The notes under the pieces were generated by a model, which saw nothing but the letters and a program-made list of their open reading frames with translations, had not been told where the DNA came from and ran no database searches. The position numbers and the translations under genes are program-made. This document shows, in pieces, positions 11,570 to 22,408 of a stretch of DNA of 64,000 nucleotides. Source of the DNA: Verpa conica (Eukaryota; Ascomycota; Pezizomycetes; Pezizales; Morchellaceae); NCBI GenBank assembly GCA_033030425.1, contig JAUFSD010000018.1, positions 744,001 to 808,000 of the forward strand, in the 5' to 3' direction. Position 1 is the first letter of the stretch, and each line of letters starts with the position of its first letter.

Positions 11570-13286
11570 TGTGGTGGGCTAGTTTAGGAGTATCTGAAGA
11601 GAAAAAAGGGACGTCGCTAGGTACGGCTACAACAGGGCCCTCTAAGTATCGTGGGAGATTCTGCGTACTGTTTTAGCGAGCTCGGGAATGATGTGTGGAA
11701 GTGATGGCTGGTAACGGGACGGGGGGGGGGTGAAGATAGATGAATAGATCGAGGGGGATGTTGGTTGGATCCCGTGAGAGACGGAGAGGGGTGGTGGGAT
11801 GAGCGGGGTTGTAGATATGTAACTGATGCAATGGAGATATTTTGGTTTTTTTAATGTTACTTCTAGAGAGAATTGCTAGAGGGAATCAAGAGGGCAAAAT
11901 GGAAGAAGAGGAGTAGGTATCCGTAGAATGTAAGCTCTCTCTCCCTTCTCGTGTTCAGAGACAGGCGGGGTAGTAGAGCAGTATGTATGTAGGTATGCCA
12001 GTATATGTGGGTGGGTCTGGGTGTTGCTGTTGGCCAGGGATATCTGGTAGGGATAAAGGGGAGATTGTGAGGGATCCGGCAAAGGGGGAAAGCACAGAGA
12101 TGGTAATTATGATGATTGGGGGGTTCTACTGCTGCTGCTTGATAGGACTGCTTTGATGAAGCTCACATACTCCAGTCCAGGGGGTGGACAAATGACTTTT
12201 CAAGCGACTAGAGTAAATAGAGTATGCATAGTAGACCACTATAGACAGCGGGGGACAAATCGGCAACGATAAGAGACCCCTCTAGGCAACGACTTGTGAA
12301 TTGAGATCTTACATGTAGTGGCTAGGTTCACAACGCGGTACATAGTATGTAGCCAGAGCTCGTGGCAAATGGCCTCTTTGCCGAGAAGAAAGAAAAAAAG
12401 ACAGGGACGACGGAGACACATATCTTCATGTATATAGGAATTACCCCTCCATCGTCTACTCACTGCCCCCCCCGCCCTAGCACGCGCACGCGATGTGAAC
12501 CTGCACTTTATCTCTGGTAGGCATAACCAACAGATAGGTACGCTGCGTATGACCTAAAGCATCTATAGTTACCTAGGGTAGGGCTGAACGTCAAGTTTCA
12601 CAGAACGTTATGCATAAGAAGATGCGAACAACCACAAGAATGTTTGGATGCATAGGTGAACAATAATCATTACATGGTATAGTTCTTGGCCGGCATACCT
12701 TTTTAGAAGTATTTGTCAGACTGACTAGAACCAGTAATAAGTCTCATGTCGTTGTAGTCGTTATGCAATGCCCTAGATATCCAGGGCCAAGAACTACTTG
12801 TACACGTACATGCATTGATGGTAAATAGTAAGGCCTCTAAGTATCATGTTTAACGGACTTACAAGTTTGTCCCTAGGAATAGTTATAACTTTTCTAGAAG
12901 TACACAGGCACGTTCTTGTTCCGACATGTCTACAGACCGTGGAACACATTTGCTGGAGAGAACCTGAGAAACCGAGAAACAAGTCTAAATATAAGCAAGA
13001 ATCTTAGCTTTCCAGTTATATTGCCTCATACACGGCTCGTTTCTGGCACTCGATGTGTATCCAAAGACTCGGGGCTCTATACAGACTAAATTCGATTAGG
13101 GGCCTAGGTCACGTGTGTGCATTTCGAGACCCTTGGCACACGGGACAGCTCCCAGATCATTTATCTTCAGCCCTGAGCCCTAGCCCTTTTGTGCGACGAG
13201 GCTCTTCGAGTCGAATCGGCATTCCTCCTCTCCCGTGTTCATCGCACTCGCTCCCTTTGGATAGAAACATCTCCTATCCTAGGTTC
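11570..13286. other. Divergent intergenic region, calcineurin / WW-domain gene
   Basis: Holds the long pyrimidine- and purine-rich 5' flank of calcineurin and the leader of the WW gene. A 12-bp inverted repeat at about 12679 and 12800 is within chance. The WW-gene frame stays open upstream to 13053 (an alternative ATG). I see no other gene. Confidence 0.55.
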
Positions 13287-14132
13287 ATGTCGTCAGGTTC
13301 TAGCACGCCATCTAAGGAGCCAGCACCAGCTGGCTCCAAAACCAAGCCGCCAACCCCCGGTTCTCCTAAGCATAACACTATCGTCGCCGCTACTGTCACC
13401 GCCGACACCAACAACGATACACTCGCCTCTGATAGTAAAGCCTGCGAAGAGGCTGAGCAACACAACGAGCAAGAGCGAGAGGAGCGAGAGAGCAGTCGGG
13501 AAGAAGGTGAGGAGGACGAGTATGAGGACGAAAAGGAGGATGGAGAAGAAGCAGAATTGGAGGATTTGGAACAGCCTCCATTGCCTCTAGAGGAACCCCC
13601 AGACAACGATGGCTTCGACGATGGCTGGCAGCCAATCTGGGACGATACATACCAAGCGTACTATTTCTACAACTCTCTTACAAATGAAACTACCTGGACG
13701 AACCCGCGCGTGCCCGTTGCCGATCCTGCTGTCGCTGATCCTCCCCTACCTCTCGAGGACGAACCAGATCCAAACTTGACCTATAATCCAGCCATTCATG
13801 GCGATTATGACCCCTCTGCTCCCTATGCCCAGCAACCCACTACAGCGGCACCGGGAGATGAGTACACTGCACGTGGCGCTTTCAATCGATTCACGGGTAA
13901 ATTTCAGCCTGCGTTTTCGCGCCGCGTGCCGGAGACATATAACGATGAGAATAAAACGCGGCGACAGATGGAATTCTATTTCGATGTTGATGCAGCAGCA
14001 AGCACGCATGATGGTCGCAGCTTGAAGGCAGAGCGGCAAACGAGAAAATTATCAAGGAAGGAAGTAAGGGAGTTTCAAGAGAAAAGGAAGGCAAGGAAAG
14101 AAGAAAAACGGAAAGCGTGGTTGAGAGATTAA
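13287..14132 (+). CDS. WW-domain protein, function unknown
   Basis: Intronless frame of 281 residues from ATG 13287. An in-frame ATG at 13053 would add 78 residues that look like leader sequence. Order: Ser/Pro/Thr-rich N terminus; a highly acidic Glu/Asp segment (about 65-100); one WW domain (about 112-145) with first Trp in DDGWQPIWDDT, the aromatic YYFYN block and second Trp in NETTWTNPRVP; a linker; and a conserved-looking C-terminal block with FNRFTGKFQ, RRQMEFYFDVDA and a final Lys/Arg-rich helix (LSRKEVREFQEKRKARKEEK). WW domains bind Pro-rich or phospho-Ser/Pro peptides. Acidic plus basic-helix composition suggests a nuclear or RNA-processing adaptor, which is inference only. Confidence 0.85.
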   Translation: MSSGSSTPSKEPAPAGSKTKPPTPGSPKHNTIVAATVTADTNNDTLASDSKACEEAEQHNEQEREERESSREEGEEDEYEDEKEDGEEAELEDLEQPPLPLEEPPDNDGFDDGWQPIWDDTYQAYYFYNSLTNETTWTNPRVPVADPAVADPPLPLEDEPDPNLTYNPAIHGDYDPSAPYAQQPTTAAPGDEYTARGAFNRFTGKFQPAFSRRVPETYNDENKTRRQMEFYFDVDAAASTHDGRSLKAERQTRKLSRKEVREFQEKRKARKEEKRKAWLRD

Positions 14133-15242
14133 TTCAGTTGGTAGTGAAATTTATATCTTTTGATTGGAGTGGTATATCAGTAACCTTTGTCTGGGTTGGC
14201 GTTTTATTATTATTATATACTTATTTTTTTGTGTGTGGGATCCGGGGGGTTGGGTTCAGATAATTCCTTTTTCTCTTTCTACTCTTTCCTCTCGCCTGAT
14301 CATCGTTCCCATCCTCCCATTTTCTTCTCCTCCTCCCCCTCACATCTTTTTATGTTTTGTTTTATGTTTTATTTCTTTATTTCTTCTCTTTCGATTGCAT
14401 ATAAATTGTCTGCCGCACGTTTTAAATGCGTAGCCCGACCTAGCATTAAGGGAATGAGAAGATAAAGGAAAAAGAAAGGAAAAGAAGAGACAAAGCCTAG
14501 AGCTCATTGTATTTATCAGTTATTAGATGGAGGAAGGCGTATCATAATTGACTATTCTAACCACAGATCGGGAATTGAAGGCGATTAATATTAGGAGATA
14601 TAAATATACTCCTATAGCTGACTATCATACATACTAGCTAAAAAAAAAAAGTTTATCACCTGGGTTTACCTAAGTAGCAACGCACCCACTCACCAAATGT
14701 TAACTCTCTATGATGTGACCTTGAACACAACACAATCCCACCCAAACCACAATGCCAAAAGCTCCCTAAATTACTAGGGAATGATGAAAATCACATAGAC
14801 TTGATGTGGTGATGATGGATGGTTAGGAGGAGAGTGAGGTTGACCCCTCAATTTGACTTTAGTGGGTGGTTACGTTGCTACCTAGGTAAACCCAGGTGAT
14901 AAACTTTTTTTTTAGCAGGTAGATAGACTGTCTCTAAAGTTATGAAGCACCAGCAGTCAGGATTCCTAGTAGCTCTTAATATTCAAGAAATCGGGCAATA
15001 ACTATGAGCTTTAGCCATTTAAAACCTACGATTGCTAATAAAAACCCTCCCAATGTCCAAGACTAGGGCTTATAGCTGATCCAAGGTGGTGTTTTATAGC
15101 TAAGCGCCGCTACCGCAAGAAAGAGCTACATGTATTTATGTAATTACCCGGCCTTTCATGAGCCCCACGAATTCTGCCCACCTGAAAACTTTGTTTCCAC
15201 CTCCTACCCCACCAAAAAAATAATCCTCCCCACCAACTACCA
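14133..15242. other. Intergenic region with one MITE
   Basis: The T-rich 3' flank of the WW gene, then a MITE at about 14637-14917, then the YAR1 upstream region. No gene seen. Confidence 0.6.
14637..14917. mobile_element. MITE with about 50-bp terminal inverted repeats
   Basis: Left arm 14637-14690 (GCTAAAA...GTTTATCACCTGGGTTTACC) is the near-perfect reverse complement of right arm 14861-14916. Arms differ at a few positions and in A-run length. The roughly 170-bp core is non-coding. I could not define a clean target duplication, so the superfamily is open. The inverted repeats differ from those of the elements near 5.0 and 27.9 kb. Confidence 0.75.
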
Positions 15243-15960
15243 ATGGCGGACAAAAAAATAGCAATAATTCCCGAGGACCTAATCGATGATATTTTGTACT
15301 TTGCACGTGTAGGTGAAACTAATGATCTGGTTTTGACCCTAAAATCAATTGCGGCAGACGCATCGACACCATTCAAGACCGAGGCGGAGGTGCTGAGGGT
15401 TGCAAAAGACGAATACTCAGGAAATAATGCAGTGCATATGGCAGCCGGGAATGGCCACTTTGGTAGAGCCCCGCCTTGTCCCTGCCTTCAAGCGGTTCAG
15501 TTTCAATTTCAGTTTCAGTTCTGGGTCAGGTGGCTAACGGGGCTGCAAGATAGATACGATAAAGGAAATACTATCCTTGATTCCCAAACCCATAAACAGC
15601 ACAGCCCCACCACACGCCATAATTGCGCACAAGAACGCATCTGGAAATACGCCATTGCATTGGGCAGCACTGAACGGACATGTAAAGATCGTTGAAGTTT
15701 TGGTGTTGACAGCAAATGCGGACCCGACGGTAAAAAATGACGCTGGACACGATCCTGTATATGAAGCGGAATTGAATGAGAAGATGGATGTAGTTGAATG
15801 GATTCTTGGCAACTGTGAAAGTATTCAGGAGGGCGTTGGAGGGAGGGAGGGGAGTGAGGAGCAAGACGAGAAGATAAACGGGGAGAAAGCTATGCAGGAG
15901 GGAATAGAAAGGTTGAATATTTACAAAGGAGATAGCCGCAACTCGTCAACGACAAGTTAG
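15243..15960 (+). CDS. YAR1: YAR1-like ankyrin-repeat protein (Rps3 chaperone family)
   Basis: Exons 15243-15462 and 15554-15960, 208 residues (yeast Yar1 is 200). The N terminus IPEDLIDDILYFARVGETNDL precedes the first ankyrin repeat (GNNAVHMAAGNGHF). The splice joins F to DTIKEILSLIP. The second repeat is NASGNTPLHWAALNGHVKIV, followed by LVLTANADPTVKNDAGHDPVYEAE and an acidic, charged C terminus. In yeast, Yar1 binds newly made ribosomal protein Rps3 and keeps it soluble during nuclear import. Length, two-repeat layout and acidic tail match this family; the specific partner is inferred. The intron contains a small (TTTCAG)n run. Confidence 0.8.
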
Positions 15961-16879
15961 TAGAGAGTTGAGCTGAGTTGTATGATAATAGCGATGTTAT
16001 GGGTTTGAAATTTGTTTTTTCCCCTTCTATTCTTTAGGAAGTTCACGAGGTAAATTTTCCCGAGTCCCCATGTAAGTATGGTTCACTCACAGGAATAGAT
16101 TTTAGTAATGTAGTATATCACTCGAGGAATATGTGATATATGCCATGTACAGCTCTTTAATAGAAACATCAATGCGTCATCTATTGTCTGCCGGAGGGGG
16201 TTCCAGAAAAGGTTGTTGAATTGGTAGAAATCTGACTGGGGCTGGGGCTGTGCATATGGGTACATCTAAGTAAACAGCTGCTGCCCCCTGACTAACAACG
16301 GATTCATAAGTAGTATATATGATAAGTAAATGTATTTCTGGGTGTACTCAGGTCATAGTTTATACTGCATACCAGATTTTGTACCCAGAATAATAGAATC
16401 ACACGAATGAAAAAAAAAGTTCTGGGCGTACTACATACTTACAATTACTTAACACATTTTTGTTCTAGGACTCGCACAGTAACATATTAACATATTTGTG
16501 GTGCATATATAGCTTGAATGTGTTTCTAGACAATCGATACTAGAGAAGAGATGCTTAGAATGAGTATATGGGTGAAATTTAAGTAATATGCTGCTTGAGG
16601 TATACCTTAGTCTATTGGTTGGGACGTACGCGTACGTAAATTAAATTAGTACTTGGTCTTGATACAGAGAACATTAATTCCCACAATCTGGAGTTAATTA
16701 TACTCCCTGTTCTCAGACTCACATTAATTCTGCCAAGGCTCGAGTGACTTCTCATGAATATGTTGCCGCTGAACCTACACGATTACATAATCATACACTG
16801 TCTCCCAATTCCTTTTTTGCGATTTTCACGAATTTCCGGCCTCTAACAAAAATCTCTAATTCCACCACCCCCTGCTACG
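15961..16879. other. Intergenic region
   Basis: AT-rich spacer between YAR1 and MRPL15. It contains one candidate poly(A)-tailed insertion (16336-16432). No gene seen. Confidence 0.55.
16336..16432 (+). mobile_element. Candidate poly(A)-tailed insertion with 13-bp target duplication
   Basis: TTCTGGGTGTACT at 16336-16348 recurs as TTCTGGGCGTACT at 16420-16432 (one mismatch). The insert of about 70 bp ends with nine A (16410-16418) plus one G just before the second copy. It has the same layout as the insertion near 7.9 kb but unrelated sequence. It could also be chance. Confidence 0.35.
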
Positions 16880-17868
16880 ATGACCTCTTATTCAATCCGT
16901 CAAAATGCTTCATTTCTTCTCTCTGCTACTCAGTGTCTCCGCCTAGAAGCACCGGCTATTGTTCGTCTTGTGCCCCCCCGGCGGTGTATCCACCAAGGGT
17001 CAGAAACATACCAGCAACCAGTTGTACCCGCAGGCAGTATTTCCTACCGGCCGGTGCGCCTAAGACCTACAGCACCATTTCTACTAAAGAGGCAGAAGCC
17101 ATTTCCGGTCAATGAGGATCCAGGAAAGTTGAATGAGATGTATCGAGCGCTCCTAGGTGGGGAGTTGAGACTGAGTGAAGAGGTCAAATGGCAGGCGGTC
17201 ACGCATAAGAGTTTTGATCACGGCTGGCAGCCGTATAATGAGAAGCTGGCATTTTTCGGTGAGTCCCTTTGGATTGGGATTGGGGTGGGGGGGGCGCTTC
17301 TTAGTCTTGAATTGAGATTTTATATTTTGTTTTAACTGGGTTGAAATTTTGATTGTGATACCCACAGTAAACTAACCACAGTAAACCTACCAGGTAAAAG
17401 AGTCGTGCTGATGCATACATCTCTCCACCACCTCAACACCCGGCCTAAAAGCCTCGGTCCACCCAAGCCTTATACTACACCCACATTCCCTGAGGTCAAC
17501 TCCCAGGTTCTGAAACCATTCAGACACCCAGACTATCGCTACCTCACATATATCAACCGTAGAAATGTCAGGGAAACCCTGAACCCAAGTAAACTGCAGC
17601 TGTTGACGCTCAGCGTGGGGTTACCACAGGTCATGAGGTGGAAACCGGCAGAGGTGAGTCCACCATCTTATAGTAGGCTTTTTGTAGACCAGATGGGACT
17701 GACATGTTTTGGACTACATAGAACGCGGACCTCATTAGGTCAGCGCAATCAGAGGTTGCTGTGGACTGTTTATATGCAATCGTTGGTGCGGTGGCGCTAC
17801 AGAAGGGTGGTGATGTTGCAGGAAGTTTTATAAGGGAGAGAATATTGGGTGCAATGGAGATCAATTAG
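16880..17868 (+). CDS. MRPL15: Mitochondrial large-subunit ribosomal protein L15 (mL57, RNase III fold)
   Basis: Exons 16880-17258, 17394-17653 and 17722-17868, 261 residues (yeast Mrpl15 is 253). A basic mitochondrial presequence (RLVPPRRCIHQG) is followed by a degenerate RNase III domain: LNEMYRALLGGELRLSEEVK, WQAVTHKSFDHGWQPYNEKL, AFFG joined to KRVVLMH, and C-terminal NADLIRSAQSEVAVDCLYAI followed by VGAVALQKGGDVAGSFIRER. In this family the fold is structural rather than catalytic. ATG 16880 gives the best targeting peptide. All splice sites are GT...AG and phases close. Confidence 0.9.
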
Positions 17869-18989
17869 TGGTTTGAGGAGTAGACGTCCTTGTGATCAAG
17901 GGGTGGAGAGCCTCATAGCACCATCCGGTAAAATCGAAAAGGCACATAGCGATATGATAGGCGGTGGAGATACAAGGAGGGGTAAGGGAGGATAGAGAAC
18001 ATGATTTGGTGTGGGCTGTATTATATTCCACTCTTCGTGCTGTATATTTTTGTTTCTCCTTCCTCCCTTCCTCACCCTCCTCCTCCAGTCATATGCTTCG
18101 GTAACTTTTTTGTGAAGAAAGGCCTAACACATTGATATTTCCGGAATGCATTTGTACCGGGACCTGTATTTATAAATCCGAGGCTGCACGTATCTCCTGG
18201 GATTATATAGACCTATTTTTGTAAACGGGCAAAGAATCTGGGCTATTTCCAGGCACCAGGGCCAATTGTGGCTGCACGGTATTGTTCAGAGATTCCGCCA
18301 ATTCGCCAAGCCACCGTCACCGCCACCACCACTTTCCGTCTTAACTTTTCTTTCCCTTGCGAGTCACAGGCAGCGAGTAGCCCTCTCTTCAACGTCAAAC
18401 AACCATTCACAATAACCATCCATAGGGATTTCAACACGCGCACATACGTGCTTCAACGCGCGGGTTTCCTCAGGTATGCCCAGCTATCTCTCCTCTTCTA
18501 CTCGTCTTTCGCAAAATGCTCGCTGTGATGAAAACCGTATTTTTTCCATTGAGAGGGAGAATGTTTGATTTTTCGCCCTCCCTGAAGATTAAAAACAGAC
18601 TACAACGGTATCTGAGCAACGCGAGCATTTGCATTTTCGTTTCTTCTGTTCTTCCCAGACACAAGAGAAGCCAATACTGATATTTGTATTAAGAAATAGG
18701 TGTAGTAGAGTGGCCAGTCGTGGTGCCCTCATGTGGAGTGGTAGGTCACTTTCCCCACTTTGAGTTTTTCCTCTCTTGCCTATTGCTTTTGCTCTTATTT
18801 TCTTATCCCCACAATGATGAAACCGTTTTGTTTGGAGAAGGAGGATGTGGTGTCTACTTTCTTTGAAAGTTCCAACGTTACAAAAAAAAAAGACTACAAC
18901 GGTATCTGAGAGCATCATGATTATTTTTGCCTGTGCGTCAGTGTTTCCTTTGAGACCCGAGATGCTGACTTGCAGGAATCTAGGACACA
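17869..18989. other. Intergenic region upstream of SEN2
   Basis: Contains the MRPL15 3' flank and a pair of perfect 20-bp direct repeats 294 bp apart (18597 and 18891), described separately. Short ORFs here are not convincing. Confidence 0.55.
18597..18910 (+). repeat. 20-bp direct repeats bracketing a 274-bp A-tailed segment
   Basis: AGACTACAACGGTATCTGAG occurs at 18597-18616 and 18891-18910 without mismatch. The intervening 274 bp end in nine A before the second copy, and the first copy is preceded by TTAAAAAC. That is the layout of a retroposed sequence with a target duplication. A weaker similarity around GATGAAA(A)CCGT, 70-75 bp upstream of both copies, could instead mean a diverged tandem duplication. 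It ends 80 bp before the SEN2 start. Confidence 0.55.
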
Positions 18990-20336
18990 ATGGCAAGCCT
19001 CACCCCGTCAATAACAATAACACCAGCGGACTCGACTACCACCCACCCCACACCTACTGTCGCTACCCCCGCCGTGCCTGTTCCTGCCCGTTACAAAAAA
19101 CCAAACTACAATGTTCTTCATGCTCTCCCCCTGCCACTAACTACTACCCCTCTCCCAACATTGATTCCACATAATCCCCTCTCTTTGATCCACATCGTTA
19201 TTGCATATCTTTTCCCCGGTGTCACCTCCCACCCTTCCCCACTACACATTGGTACCTTTCATACGTCCACACGCGCGATCCACATTACATCGCAAGACAC
19301 AATCAAGGCATTCTGGAACCATGGGTTCTTTGGAAAGGGTTCATTATCGCGGTCAGAGCCGACATGGGTCATCCGTAAACGTCGTGCTCTGGGTGTGATT
19401 GGCCGTGACGAGGCATTGACATCGGAAGAAGTCACAGAGCGAAGAAGGGGCGAAAGGAAGGAGTTCAAGCGTGAGCGTGCTCGTGCGGAGAAGGAACGCC
19501 GAGAAAAACAACTTATTGAGGAAGGAAAGATCGTCAAAGACGCCAATGGTGACGCAGAACAAGCTTCTGCAGCCAAGACCATCACCTTTGCTGCTGTTGA
19601 GCCGCCACGAAGGAGGAGTCTGGAAAGGCCAGTTGTAGATGTTGAAGATTTAGAGCATCTACAACTGACACTTGAGGAGGCGTTCTTTTTGTCGTTCGGG
19701 TTAGGTGTTTTGCAGATCAAAGATTCGAAAACTAATGTATGCCCTTATCAAATAAAGTCAGATTCTCTTCATAAAATTGACTGCTCTCAGGAAAACATTC
19801 CTCAAAAGAATCTTCTTTCTTTGTTCCGTTCCCAGTCGTATTTCCCGCCGCGCACATTCGATCTTCAGCCTGATGACCCATTTATGCTTAACTATGTTGT
19901 CTACCATCACTTCCGCTCTCTTGGCTGGGTTGTCAAGCCTGGTATCAAGTTTGCAGTAGACTACCGTAATCTTCACTCATTTATATTACTTTACGTTGTT
20001 CAAAGCTAATATCAATACCTCGATGTAGTCCTCTACAATCGTGGTCCTGTCTTCACGCATGCTGAATTCGCTATTTTGGTCTTACCCGCTTACTCCCACT
20101 CCCACTGGGACTCTGATCGGGCTCGTAAAGAGCGTGAGAAGAAGCCATGGCATTGGCTGTATTGCATCAACCGTGTTAGTTCACAAGTCAAGAAGACACT
20201 TATCTTAGTGTATGTGGAAGTTCCGCCACCACCTACCAAGGAAGCAAGTGAGGTAAATATAGCAGAGATACTGGGGAGGTACAAAGTTCGCGAGGTTGCG
20301 TTGCGCAGGTGGCTGGTTAGTCGTAATAGAGATTGA
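18990..20336 (+). CDS. SEN2: tRNA-splicing endonuclease catalytic subunit SEN2
   Basis: Cuts the 5' splice site of intron-containing pre-tRNAs within the Sen2-34-15-54 complex. Exons 18990-19736, 19791-19965 and 20029-20336, 409 residues (yeast 377). The first intron (54 nt, GTATGC...CTCTCAG) is a multiple of three without a stop, so the frame is also open if it is retained. N-terminal conserved block: PHNPLSLIHIVIAYLFP and FHTSTRAIHITSQDTIKAFW with GFFGKGSLSRSEP. A long charged linker follows. The C-terminal nuclease domain has FMLNYVVYHHFRSLGWVVK, DYLLYNRGPVFTHAEFAILV (candidate catalytic Tyr and His) and SQVKKTLILVYVEVP (candidate catalytic Lys). The catalytic triad looks complete. The end converges on LCL2, 348 bp away. 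Confidence 0.95.
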
Positions 20337-20684
20337 TTATTATATTAATGATTCTCGGAGGACAGTTGGGAGCTTTCGACAAAAGGAAAGGAATGGCGTT
20401 TCTACGGTTTCTTTTCGGTCTGTTTTGTGTTCTTGGGTTCATAGGGTCTCGGTACCATTAGAGAGAATACAGGGTGGTCTTTTGGGTTATAAAAATATTT
20501 TGTCGTATACAATACATATATTCCTTCTCGCTTTTATCCCCCGCCCAGTGCAAAATATAATTACATCCTCCATCCAACTTCTGGACAAGCAGAGCCAATA
20601 AAATGCCAAGGGCATTAATACGTCAACCTATCTATAATCCGTAGTACTCCCCCTCCCCCTACTTCTTCGCCCGTAAATTAAAGG
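20337..20684. other. Convergent 3' spacer between SEN2 and LCL2
   Basis: AT-rich 3' UTR sequence of both genes. No further feature seen. Confidence 0.6.
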
Positions 20685-21151
20685 CTACAACAATCCTTTC
20701 CGTGCTAGGTCGACTTTCTGCTTTGTCGCGCCGTCGACGCCGCTCTTACTAACACAGATCGCCAGACCATCCGGATCTAGCTCATACTTCTCCTCAACAT
20801 CCGGCCATGCACACGGGCAATGTGTGGGTTTATCGACGCAGGCTAGAGTTCCAGGGCATAGGTAGTTGCTGCATGAGGCTATTGTTTCTATTAGTATTCA
20901 TTCACCACTTCCGCCGCAATTCCCTCACCTATCTGTTGCGTAGATCAAGTGAATAAATAACTATAGGAGTACATACCGCCGTCATAAGTCCCTCGATACC
21001 ATTGACTATCTGACGCGACATTCTGGCCCTGCCGCTGTTGCTGCTGCTGCTGCTGCTGTCCACCGCCGCCAAACATTCCCTCAAAGAAGTTGCCAAACTG
21101 GGCGCTCGCTAGGAGAGGGAGCGAGAGAAGTGGTAAGAGGATGAGACGCAT
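20685..21151 (-). CDS. LCL2: LCL2-like small secreted/ER protein
   Basis: Two minus-strand exons, 20977-21151 and 20685-20878, 122 residues (yeast Lcl2 is about 131). The signal peptide [17 protein letters not shown] ends before [15 protein letters not shown] glutamine run (eight Q broken by one R, encoded by a CTG-rich stretch at 21034-21059) follows, then [14 protein letters not shown]. The splice gives D-G-A and [46 protein letters not shown] and a C-terminal DLARKGLL. The Cys pattern is intact. Yeast Lcl2 affects ER-associated degradation and chronological lifespan, but its biochemical role is unknown. The Q run could vary in length between strains. Confidence 0.93.
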
Positions 21152-22408
21152 ATCGCTAGATTATTTATTGTAGTCTGAGAGAGGTGGGGTGTTAGAGGTG
21201 GTAGGAGGGAGTGATCTATTGAATAGTTCGGGGTTAACGGTGGTGTTCGTTCGAGTTGAGGACAGCTTGAATTTTGGAGGCCCTGGATCAGTAGTACTAT
21301 AGGCTTGGCAAGCCTCAGCACATACGGGTCCCTGGGTAGAATGCGATAGCCATTAAACCGAGATTTGATTTAGAAAAGCGGCGGGTCTCAATATCTAACC
21401 GGCCTCCCTATCAGAAGAAGGACCAGGAGTTTGGAAGCGAATGGTATGTTGTAATCTGTGGCTGATATACCCTTTAAAGCTAAACCCAGCCGCAAATCAC
21501 GGAATATCACTCAACTACCTTGTAGTGGGTTGGATACAATATAACATGAGAGAAGCGCAAGCATTATTTTGTTTTTTTAATAGGTAACAAAGATCTATAT
21601 CTAACTCCGAGATCCCAATATCCTTCGTTAAATTTAGTATATATACAGTTGATCTACAACCTATACCGTCCTTCTGTTACAAAAGGAAAATATATAGATT
21701 TTACTATTAAATGAGATATAAGAAGATAAAATACGGATCATAAACGTGTACTCGTTTAGCCGCACAGATTTAAAATCTACAAGCCTATGAATTACTATGA
21801 AAGAAAAGACAAGCAAAAATGGGAAAGATTTTTTTTTTTTTTGTAGTGAGCTTGTAAATATAGATTGATGAGGAAGTGGTGATGACGAAGATGATAGCAA
21901 TAAGAATAATAATGATAATGGGAATGATAATGATAAGAGAGTAAGGTTGTTACACATGACCCAACTTCGACATTAGCTGTTTTCAATACTGTCTTAGGGT
22001 TTCTATCGGAGCCTAATAGTGATTCAGAGGCGGTGAAACAAAACACCCTGAACACCTAGCAAGAAGTCTCGAGAAGAATATGAAACCAGGAATAGTAAGG
22101 CAAAACAAGATAATAGCCTACTTAATGTAAGAATGCAGCTAGGGGTGGGTTAAGAATAGGTGGACAAAGGGAGAAGACAAAGGGAAATTCAAATTTTGAG
22201 TATGATATTGTAGCAGCTCATGAAAGATACTATACGCAAGGAGCCATGCGTAATTTTGACTGCCACTACCAGATTAAGTAGGTGCAAAGCGAACGGCATT
22301 TCTAAGCTAGAAAAACTCCAACTTGGTTCGAGGCATTTCTCTATCGTAGTAGATTTTGACTGCCAGAACTCTGGCAGGGGTTCCTACCAAAAACAGTCAC
22401 TAGTTAGC
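21152..22408. other. Intergenic region
   Basis: AT-rich spacer with a T-run near 21830 and GATAAT-type low complexity near 21890-21940. A 13-bp direct repeat ATTTTGACTGCCA occurs at 22253 and 22353. I see no gene. Confidence 0.5.

Noticed and set aside
12679..12800. 12-bp inverted repeat TAGTTCTTGGCC as a possible MITE
   Set aside because: Arms are too short, no target duplication, and one such pair at this spacing is expected by chance in 64 kb.
13053..13286. In-frame N-terminal extension of the WW protein
   Set aside because: Composition is unlike the rest and there is no recognisable targeting signal; kept only as an alternative start.
4354..16802. Shared 16-mer TAATCATACACTGTCT at 4355 and 16787
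   Set aside because: About one such match is expected by chance in a window of this size; flanks do not align.
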